Position numbers and translations under genes: made by a program
The notes under the pieces: generated by a model
Database searches by the model: none
Told to the model about the DNA's origin: nothing
The model's input: the letters and a program-made list of their open reading frames with translations, nothing else
In this document: positions 55,240-64,000 of the stretch, in pieces
Layout of the letters: each line of letters begins with the position of its first letter
How positions within the stretch are numbered: position 1 is the first letter of the stretch
Assembly (NCBI GenBank): GCA_002794775.1
Contig: NBAY01000110.1
Location: 26,573-90,572 of the forward strand
Reading direction: 5' to 3'
Source: Porodaedalea pini
Lineage: Eukaryota; Basidiomycota; Agaricomycetes; Hymenochaetales; Hymenochaetaceae
DNA length: 64,000 nt

Positions 55240-57060
55240 TTGAGTCATGAAATGTATGACGAAGATACGACGACCGGCGAGGATAACCGCCATCAGACTC
55301 AAGGTTATGTTCGCAATCCTAATACACGCATCTATCTAGCTGATACACTTAGTGAATATGCATCTCGAGAACAAATTGCGCTCCACTCCCGAGCGCACGC
55401 TGGAATCACTCAGAATTCAAAGCAGAACCATAACTCGGATCTCAACTACTGGGCAACATACTAGTATACGAGTGCGCAACAGCTGGCCAAACCAACTATT
55501 TTGACCCGTTTAGATTCCGAGACGCACTCAATTGCACAGGTGCACTTGATTTGATCTGCCGGTGCACTATATCAATCTCGTGCTGCATTTGAATTTGATT
55601 GAACCTGTGAGTCCTGTATGCATGATTGATTATTTGTTCCGTGTTCTGCTAGAGTCCACGCATGCCTACGCGAAGCGCCAATGGCATCTTCCACGCAGAG
55701 CTCCCGACAATTCTTGAGTCATTGACTAAATCGGAGAACCCAACCCTCTCCCCGCTCCCCCAACTCCGAGTTTACCAGGCAAACAAGACACGGGGGATCC
55801 TCTAAACTTATGTTTTTTGAAACGAAGACGTAACACAAAGTGAAGCGAGTTATCGTTCGTCCTTTAGTATTCGATGGTGCAGCGCGTTAACTACGCACAG
55901 ATATACGTGTCCGCTCCGTGTCCCTCTCCACAATCTATTCTCGAGTGAAATACTAACACCCCTTTCGAGTCCATTGTACCTTAATAGCTTTGAGCTTCGA
56001 TGTGCCTTTGAGTCGTGGAAGACTCGATGATCGCGAGGCGAGTGGGGCGGGGGTCGGGAGCTAGAAATAACTGCGGAAATTCAAGATACAGCCATCGACA
56101 ATAGTAATTAATCAAAGTGGCTTAGAATACCCGTACGCACCCACAATTTCGAAATGCCTCCGGACACTCGATCTTCCACAGTCCATGGTCTAGGCTGCTA
56201 GAGTACTATCGAACGCGCCACCGCCGGCAACTTCAGAGTTTCCGTTGTCTAGACTCTCCACACCCTTGACGTGTAATGCTGTTCTCCTCTTTTAGTCGGT
56301 TTGTTGCGATCATGGGAATAAAACTGTCATAATGTTGAGGAATACCTTGGAGGTGCGCCTTTGAACTCGTTCACTCTTGCTGACTTTGATTCTCATCATT
56401 TGTCTCACCTCGCAAGGCAGGACACACCTTCTCAACATGATGATAATGAAAACACTCGTTCTGTCTATTTCAACAGGATTGTGGACAATATGCATGAATA
56501 TAAGGCGATAGCAAAGGTTGGCAAGCATCTTGACAATGCGGTGTCTTGCACCTCAACATATTGAGATCAACGGCCACGGAGATCTGAAATGCGGCCTCCC
56601 TTAGACCGACGATCCATGCCATCGACTTGATGTGGTAGGGACTCAGCTGAATAGGGTTGGACTCCACAATGATCGTAAGAATGGCTTGCTCCAGAACGAT
56701 GGTGCAAGTTAGCGACATGCACTTGTCAAACAAGCGCTAGACTCCATGCTGAATGAAAGAAAGTCTTCGGTAGACTGTCTGTGGTTCACGTCTATCGGAA
56801 ATCCTCCCATGGCACTCGTATCTTGTAATGCTCGGCAAGTTCGTCGGCTCTCTTTATCTGGCTGGTTCGGATCTGTTTCACAGGGCTGTTGACCTTCAAG
56901 TTCTTTCGTATAGGTTTCTTACGTCCCTCGTTCAGTTCCAAGTCGGCGACGAAACCTCTTGAAATTATGGTCCATTTTAGTCTGCTCGCCGTGCTGTTTT
57001 CAACTCTTGTCCAACTCTGACCACACGAGTTTTGAAAACCCTGCATTACTTAGGAAAATC
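55240..57060. repeat. Cassette segment D, second unit
   Basis: Second tandem copy. The plus-strand start (HEMYDEDTTTGEDN...RNPNTRIYLADTLSEYASREQ, 55240-55464) is open. The minus strand at 57046-56792 (GRKKPIRKNLKVNSPVKQIR, ADELAEHYKIRVPWED) and 56733-56470 carries remnants of the gene described for the first unit. No full-length reading survives. Confidence 0.6.
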
Positions 57061-58071
57061 TGAACCTGTTTCGCACTTTATAACTACAGTACAAGTTCTC
57101 ATAATGCATGTTTAATGCATTTCTTCCGTAATGCATAGGATTTTGTCGGCGGAAAGCCGGTCATCTCATCCAAAATGTTATGTCATACTGCATAACCGCC
57201 GTAATGCATTGGCTTAGGGTGGGAAACGAGGGTATGCACAACGGGAATTTGTACTGTACGTTGATTTATTGCCGTAACCGCAGTCGGGTTACCTTCTGGA
57301 TCCCGCGTTCTGCTTCTTTGGGATGATATCGTGAAGCGAGCAACACCGATTGAATCAGATTGATATGGTGTATCATTCCATCATCCTTTTGTGTTCTATA
57401 TTTTTTCTACTATGACCCCCGAGCTGAATATTTGTTATGAGGTTCCTTTTCGCGGTTCGTCTCGCTTGACGACACTTCCAGTATGAATCAAAGGACGCTG
57501 ACTGACAAATGCAAGACAAGCGAAGCACGGAAGCCAAATTCATGTCAGCATGACACCGATCAACGCCTTCCAAATTAGTGTTTAACTTCTTCACACCCCG
57601 GCGGTGGGCAGAACCCTCTGGGTAGTCCCGTACAACTCACGCAGTACCGCCGGGGACGGGGAAATCAAAAGCAGGATGGAGCATCTGCCAGTAGGAGTTG
57701 TCCGAAGCTGTTGGCACTGCAGTCGGCACACCATCTTGATGCCGTTTCCTGCTTCTTCCTGATAATAGCACAGTGCGCGGCGTGCATAGGTGCAGTCTTT
57801 CGGTCATCCTGACATATCCTTCGGTAGGCGGAAGAGTAGCTGTGGAGGGTATCGTTTTCAACAAGGGTAACTTTCAATATGTTGTTATTACCAGTGTATG
57901 TGCGCCTCGGTAGACCTCTCTGCAGCGTGAAAGTTCTTCGATGATCATAATATTAATGACTGTCATGATATGATCAAGAAGTCTATTGGAGGGCAAAATT
58001 GGACAACGTAAAGATTTCGCTTTAGGTTTCCGAGTCGCACCCATCTCTTACACTCTTCCCCACCTCAGGCT
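57061..58071. repeat. Cassette segment E, second unit
   Basis: 57061-57370 is AT-rich linker. 57370-57880 matches 63470-63961 and 28343-29140. Minus-strand reading LRLSCICQSASFDSYWKC is preserved in two copies. It is the upstream flank of DUF6533 copy 3. Confidence 0.6.
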
Positions 58072-59791
58072 ATGGCTACCGCTACCACTAGAGATGCGCC
58101 TGCAGGTCTCGATGATGTCCTTGAGACAGCGATAGCAAATATCATTGTCATAAAGCTAACCAAGATATGCTTCTGTTCGTACTGTTTCTTCAATTGCGTG
58201 CGAGCTGTAGACTGACAAACACTGTGGTTTACCCAGTGTCCTCTACTGTCCTCTACGTCTATGATTTGTGTAAGTCATTAGCGATATAACCGACATTTCT
58301 AGGAGCTCATCACCTTCTAATGCACAGTAACGACCTACGACCGCGCGGTCGAGTTCATGTGGGTAAGCAAAGGGGATTCTCCAGACGAGAAATTATTTCA
58401 ACAACTCGGTATAGAAATCCGGAACCGGCATTGGAAGGTTTCTTTATTTTGTTGTAAGTGGCATCTTGGCTTTGGACTTCCTTTCTCTCACGCAATCGTC
58501 TCAGATACGGTATTGCACGCTATTTGTGATGGTGTGAGTTCCCTGCTGCATACATTGCTATCGCACTCTGAACTGTGATTTGTAGAGCGATAAATATTGG
58601 TACGCGTATAGATGATTATTTATCAGAATCGATCTCACGAAGAGATGCAAACAGTCCTGTTCCTGCCGCAGCCTTCTAATGAGGTATCTACATCTCAATA
58701 TCATTCGAGTAATGTGTTTTGACCTCATTTATTTTTCTGATCAGTTGTGCGTCGCTCTCCTATACTTATAGTCTAACATGGCGCTACATAATGACCTATA
58801 CTTTGCAGATGTGAGCTTTTAATCCAATTCAGATCAACAGAAGCCTGAATTAAAGCATAGGTCAAACCTGGATACGATTCTACTGGTTAATGGGAATTAT
58901 ACTCACCATTTTCATTGAATGTATGTCATTATACACCTCTTGACCGACAACTGCTTACTACCTTCTCCTTGAAAGTCGCCCTACAAATTCGGATCTACGC
59001 AATGTACAACAAGAGCCGTAAAATGTTCGCTTTACTCTCCGCCTCTCTATTCTGTGTACTTTCGACGAGCATCATAATATCTGTCTTTGCATTGAAAGAC
59101 CAGACCGGTGAGTCTTTTCGAATCTCATGGTTTTTCATCTGAACTTTAGTCTCACCACTTTGAACATTCAGCGATGTTCGTCGACTTCGGACCAGGCTCT
59201 TATATGCATATATGCGCTAATACTAGCTTACCCAACTGGTACAAGGCATACTGGGTACCGCTGACTCTCAACGAAGTACTGCTTTTTGCGCTTGCTCTTA
59301 ACAAAGGGATACAAAGCTTCAGGATGCATGGATCAGGTTCGCAAAGCCGAGTAATGAACCTGTTGGTGAGAGACTCGATCATGTACTTCTTCGTGTATGT
59401 ATATGCTACTTTGTCCTTCTTCCACCAGGAAATTGAGTACACTCACAAATCCCACAGTGTTTTTATCTTTGACGTCGCGAATTGGATCATGTGGGACGTC
59501 AAAGGCGTAAGTCTTCCACACTCTCCGCGTTTCTTTTCTCGGGAACAAGTAAATGGTTGTTCGTTGCAGGTGGACTATATCATAATCTTGACCGGCTTCG
59601 CTATGGCATTTATGGGAATTATGAGCCAGAAGATGCTGGTCAACTTAGTCGAACACTTTTCAGAGGGAGCACTCGCTATACAGTGGTCGGAAAATTCAAA
59701 GCCGTCTACTATACCTGGCCCTCGGCATATAAATGTCGAAGAACAGTTGTCAGAATGTCAGCAGGACATCGAGTTAGCAACTTACACGTAA
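58072..59791 (+). CDS. DUF6533 multi-pass membrane protein, copy 3
   Basis: ATG 58072 (MATATTRDAPAGLDDVLETA). Same exon plan as copy 2: SSTVLYVYDLLTT, YDRAVEFMW and KSGTGIGRFLYFV form the DUF6533 domain (58240-58460). VALQIRIYAMYNKSRKMFAL follows from 58974, then FVDFGPGSYMHICANTSLPN, LLVRDSIMYFF, the HQEIEYTHKSHSVF exon and a final exon VDYIIILTGFAMAFMGIMSQ ending at TAA 59791, earlier than the copy 2 stop. The lengths of introns and exons match copy 2 closely. Central small exons are uncertain. Confidence 0.75.
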
Positions 59792-61539
59792 TCCTATCCT
59801 CATAGGTGAGTGTGCTTTACCCCTATGCTATTCCAAGTCCGACAATGCAATCAGTATCTCCTTTTGAGTCGCTTTCACACCAAGGTATGCTGAATAAAAT
59901 CGAATACGCAGGTAATCGACTTAGTTGACCAGACTCCGACTCAGGGAACGAGGCGTACAAATCCAGAAGGAAAGTGTGATCTGACCACAAGTCATAGGAC
60001 AATTTGTGGACGCTCGTAGCAGGGGCTCCTGTTAATGACAATAGTAGTGGTAGCGAAGGAATAGGAGTATGTACTCGATGAGCAAAGACTGGTTTTGCTT
60101 CCTGGGTTCGGTGTAGGTATATATAGCTTTTGAAAGATGTGCCCGCGATAAACGTTATTTCTATGACTTGCTATGCTTGGTGGTTCAATGTTTTGGCATG
60201 AAAGTTGACTTTACTTCCTTTCTACAGAGACTCGATTAATGTTGTGGGCAAATAATAAAACTTAGGGAGCCATCATGTAAGACACAAACATATGCATGTA
60301 CACAGCAATTGAAAATACGTTCAAGTTGTTTCCGCCAACAGCGTACATTACATTTATTCCTATGTTGTGGACCAATGTTGATGGAAGGAGATTATGTACA
60401 TAGGTCTTGAGAGGTTTGTCGCATCGTCATGTAGAGGAATATCGCACTTAAGCTTGCTTCCAGATGTACAGACTTCCATGAGCAGAGCAATATTAATGCC
60501 GCATTTTTGCATACATAGTTAGCCAGCTATAAAGTACAAAACTTGGATAGATTTACCTGCATATCTATGCAACTTCAATACATATTTTTTTAGTATTTTA
60601 AAACCGAAGGTATAAACTGATTTGAGGCCGATAAGCCCGGGCTTTTGAGCCAGCCACACCGTGACTGGCTCCCAAAAGGTCGATTGCCAAACCAAGCAAC
60701 CAGGATGACGCGCCTCATCGTCCGATTCGTCGTCCACGAGCATACCCACAATATTAATGCAACGTAAGCAAAGAATTTAAGAAAGACCTATATGAAGACT
60801 ATCTAAACATGCTAACAACACATTTACAGCCCCTTTGTAGTTTTCTAAATGTGCCAGGATACGACGTGGACGTGCTGCATCATCCTCGCACAGAAAATGT
60901 GTTGTTGTGCTCGTTGCTACAAGTGCTGCGAGAACGAGCCATACGCAAGGTCGCGGTACAACCGCATTGATATTGTCCCTGATACGAAGGTGAGTGTGCT
61001 ACTCTTGTTGCAAACTAAAACATGCATTTGCGAATATTCCAGACCCGCATCTTCGACTTGGGCTACAAGCATGCCTTGGTCGATGGTTTCCCCTTTTGCT
61101 GCCAATGCGTCTCCGACAAGCGTGAGCATGTATCTGTGCAAGCAAGTAAATGATGAAGATAGCCGGAGAGTATGCGTTCTAGATGTGCGTGTGTGCATCG
61201 TTCCACACCATCCATACCAACAAGGTGTCGTCGTTCACGGGTGTTGATTGCCTGCAGACGTGTACGCGTGGCGCATGTGCTATGTCGCCCGCGTCAAAAT
61301 CGGGCAGTCATTCTTAGCATCCGCTCCAAGGACTTGAATGCATGCGTCATCTAGTAAACAAGCAGCAGCGGGCGAAGCGAAGAAGCTAGGCGAGCGATGT
61401 GTGCGCTCGCACGCCAGCACACTGGGTGGGCGAAGAGGAAGAGAGGGTGGTAGGGCGGCAGGTGGCGGGCCAGAAGCAAATGAGCGGATGGCGTGCAGCG
61501 GACGGCGCGACTCTCTCATCTACTTTCGGTGAGACCTCG
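59792..61539. repeat. Cassette segments B and C, unit 2
   Basis: Corresponds to 53781-55239. It has about 150 extra bases near 60460-60610 that are also present, inverted, in the left copy near 25560-25680, so this form may be ancestral. The minus strand reads HPGCLVWQSTFWEPV at about 60700 and YMLTLVGDALAAKGETIDQG at about 61130. An indel near 61305 breaks the frame upstream. Confidence 0.5.
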
Positions 61540-63469
61540 AAGTGTATGACGGAGATACGTCCCGAGAAGATAACCGCCAACCTGCTCAAGGTTCTCTTCG
61601 CAATCCTAATACACTCATCCATCTAGTTGATACACTTAGTGAATTTGCATCTCGAGAACAAAATGCGCTCCACTCCCGAGCGCACGCGGGAATCACTCAG
61701 AATCCAAAGCAGAGCCATAACCCGGATCCCAATTGCTGGGTGACATACGAGTGCGCAACAGCTGGCCAAGCCAACTATTTTGACCCGTTCAGGTTCCGAG
61801 ACTCACTCAATTGCACAGGTGCACCTGATTTTGCTGCGCTTGATCTGCCGGTGCACCATATCAATCTCTTGCTGCATTTGAATTTGATTGAACCTGTGAG
61901 TCCTGTATGTACCATTCATTATTTGTTCCGTGTTCCGCCAGAGTCCACGCATGCCTACGTGAAGGGCCAATGTCGTCTTCCACGCAGAGCTCCCGAGAGT
62001 TCTCGATTCATTGACTAAATCGGAGAACCCAACCCTCTCCCCCGCTCCCCCGACTCCGAGTTCACCAGGCAAACAAGATACGAGGGATCCTTCAATCTTA
62101 TCTTCTCTAAAGCACTTCGTCCTTTAGTATTCAATATCTATGCGCAGTTAACGCGCTGCACCCTCGAAGAGCATGAAGCACCCGTGTCCCCTCTGTGGCC
62201 CTCTCCACAATCTACTCTCGAGTGAAATACACCCCTTTCGAGTCCATTGTACCTTAATAACTTCGAGCTTCGATGCGCCTTTGAGACATAGAAGAGTCGA
62301 TGATCGCGAGGCGAGTGGGGCGGGGTCGGGAGCTAGATATACAGTAACTAGTACTGCAACCAACTCACGTACAGCCATCAACAGTAGTAATCAACATGGC
62401 CAAGAATACCTGGACGCATCTGCAATATCCAAGTGTATACGGCACTCGATCCTCCACAGTCCACGGTCCAGGCTGTCAGAGTACTATCGAACGCGCCACT
62501 GCCGGCTACTTCAGAATTTCGGGTGTCTAGACTCTCCACACCCTTGACGTGCAATGCTGCACTTCCGTTTTCAGTCAGCTTATTGTCATCATGGAAATAA
62601 AATTGTCGTGATGTTGAGGAATACCTTGGAGGTGCGCCTTTAAATCATTCTCCCTTGCTGACATCGATTCTCATCGTTTACCTTGGCTTGCAAGGTAGGA
62701 CACAGCTTCTTAACGTGATGATAATGAAAACACACGTTATGTATATTTGCAACACGCATTGAATCTAAGGCGATGGGCAAGGGTTGGAAGCATCTTGACA
62801 ATGCGGTGTTTGGCCATGGTTGAAAAATTGTTGAGACGAGCGACCACGAAGATCCGAAATAAAGCTTTCTCTAGACCGACGGTCCATGCCATCGACTTGA
62901 TTCTCGTGGGGACTTAGTTACAAAATGCTGGACTCCACAATGATCGTAAGGATGGCTTGCTCGAAAACGAAGGTACAAGCCAGCGACTAAATTTGACGTA
63001 GCTGTGGTTCATGCCTATCGGGAATTCCTCCCATGGCACTTGTATCATGTCATACTCGCAAGTTCATTTGGCTCTCCTTACCTGGCTGGACCGGATCTGT
63101 CTTCGAAAAGCTGTTGACCTTCAAGCTCTCCGGTATAGGTTTCTTACATCCCTCGTCCAGTTCCTAACCGTCGATGAGACCTCTTGAAATTACGGTCTGT
63201 CTTAGTCTGCTCGCCGAGCTCTTTTCAACTCCTCTCCAAACCCGTCCAGATGAGCCTTGAAAAATCTGCATTGGCTGGAAATCTTCTAAACCTGTTTCTG
63301 ACTAGCTGCATTGCCTCGTTGTCGCAATCGCGGTCCGGTCACCGTCTGGATTCCGCTTTCTGCTCTTTTTTTTTAATATCAGAAGTGAACAACATGGATT
63401 GAATCAGATTGATAGCGTTTCATCCATCATCCTCTCTGTCTTATATTATTTACTATAACCCTCGAGTTG
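61540..63469. repeat. Cassette segment D, third unit
   Basis: Third tandem copy. The plus strand 61542-62018 is open for 158 codons (MYDGDTSREDNRQPAQGSLR onward), longer than in the other copies, because small indels keep it open through the next block. The minus-strand gene remnant at 63270-62700 is badly eroded. Confidence 0.55.
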
Positions 63470-64000
63470 AATATTTGTTAGGAGGTTCCTTTGTGCAATT
63501 CCTTTTGCTCGACGCTACTTCCAGTATGAATCAGAGGACGCTGACTGACAAATGCAAGGCAAGCGAAGCACGTAAGCCAAATGCGTGTAATCATGACGCC
63601 GATCGATGCCTTCCAGATTAGGGTTGAACTTCTTCGGCGGTGGCAGAACCCTCTGGGTAGTCTCGTAAACTCACACAATAGCACCGGAGACGGAAAATCA
63701 AAAACCGAGTGGCACATCTTCAAGTAAGAGTCGCCCGAAGCTGTTAGTTCCACAGACGACGCACCATGTGGATGACACTTTCTACTTCTTCGGAAGTTGA
63801 AGTTCTTCCTAATAACCGCACAAGTAAACCAGCGTGTATTGAGCAGTCCTTCTTCCGTCATCTTAACATATTCTTCGAGAAGGGAGGAGTAGCTGTGGAT
63901 GTGTTGCTCTCAGAAAAGGTAACTCTCAGTTTTGCCATTATCAGTATGTGTACCTCTCAGTGACTCACCTCGCCAGGGCCAAGTCTTCGCAGAGCATCCT
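63470..64000. repeat. Cassette segment E, third unit, runs to the window edge
   Basis: Matches 57490-58000 and, inverted, 28499-29000 (for example TGACTCACCTCGCCAGGGCCAAG at the edge against its complement near 28500). By analogy a fourth DUF6533 gene should begin a few hundred bases beyond base 64000. Confidence 0.55.

Noticed and set aside
1..64000. CRISPR arrays, bacterial operons or ribosome-binding sites
   Set aside because: The intron-rich genes and element types show a eukaryotic (fungal) genome; the only short tandem repeat array has no spacers.

Overview
The window looks like a piece of a basidiomycete (Agaricomycete mushroom or wood/litter decayer) genome. Genes are split by many short GT-AG introns of about 50-80 bases. 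Families typical of that group are present: an AA9 lytic polysaccharide monooxygenase with a fungal CBM1, DUF6533 membrane proteins, DUF6699 proteins, non-RD kinases, an Spt5-like multi-KOW gene and a KDZ transposase. Both Ty3/gypsy and Copia retrotransposons occur. Roughly half or more of the window is mobile or duplicated DNA.

Layout. 1-3347: 5' part of a Ty3/gypsy element on the minus strand (truncated by the window edge) with its LTR. 3590-8658: half of a palindromic MITE, a decayed coiled-coil gene whose 3' end lies inside that MITE, and an Spt5-like gene, all minus. 8700-14510: anonymous DNA, then a KDZ transposase pseudogene (+). 14510-18560: AT-rich transposon-derived DNA with a 24-bp minisatellite and an orphan 215-aa ORF followed by an LTR-like segment. 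19.2-19.7 kb: a broken DUF6533-like gene. 21357-23180: an intact PWI/RS splicing factor of the SRRM1 type. 24005-25386: an intact secreted AA9-CBM1 enzyme. 25.5-29.1 kb: an inverted copy of a DUF6533 cassette. 29145-36788: a transposon nest (MITE containing Copia containing a solo gypsy LTR) followed by a 1.08-kb palindromic MITE. 36.8-50.6 kb: an inverted duplication (about 1.4-kb arms) flanking about 11 kb that holds kinase and DUF6699 genes, a single-pass membrane protein gene and another palindromic MITE. 49.9-64 kb: a tandem array with a period of about 6 kb, each unit carrying a DUF6533 gene plus conserved but mostly decayed flanks.

The housekeeping-like genes (splicing factor, AA9, the 326-aa membrane protein) are intact. 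Around them, genes are being copied, inverted and broken. In the transposons and in several decayed genes the premature stops are nearly all ones explained by C-to-T change, mainly CGA (Arg) to TGA, and the two Copia LTRs differ almost only by paired CA/TG transitions. This points to cytosine-methylation-linked decay or a RIP-like process. The two observations I would follow first are the 684-codon reading frame joining a non-RD kinase to a DUF6699 domain, and the sharply bounded CpG-decay signature in the Copia element.
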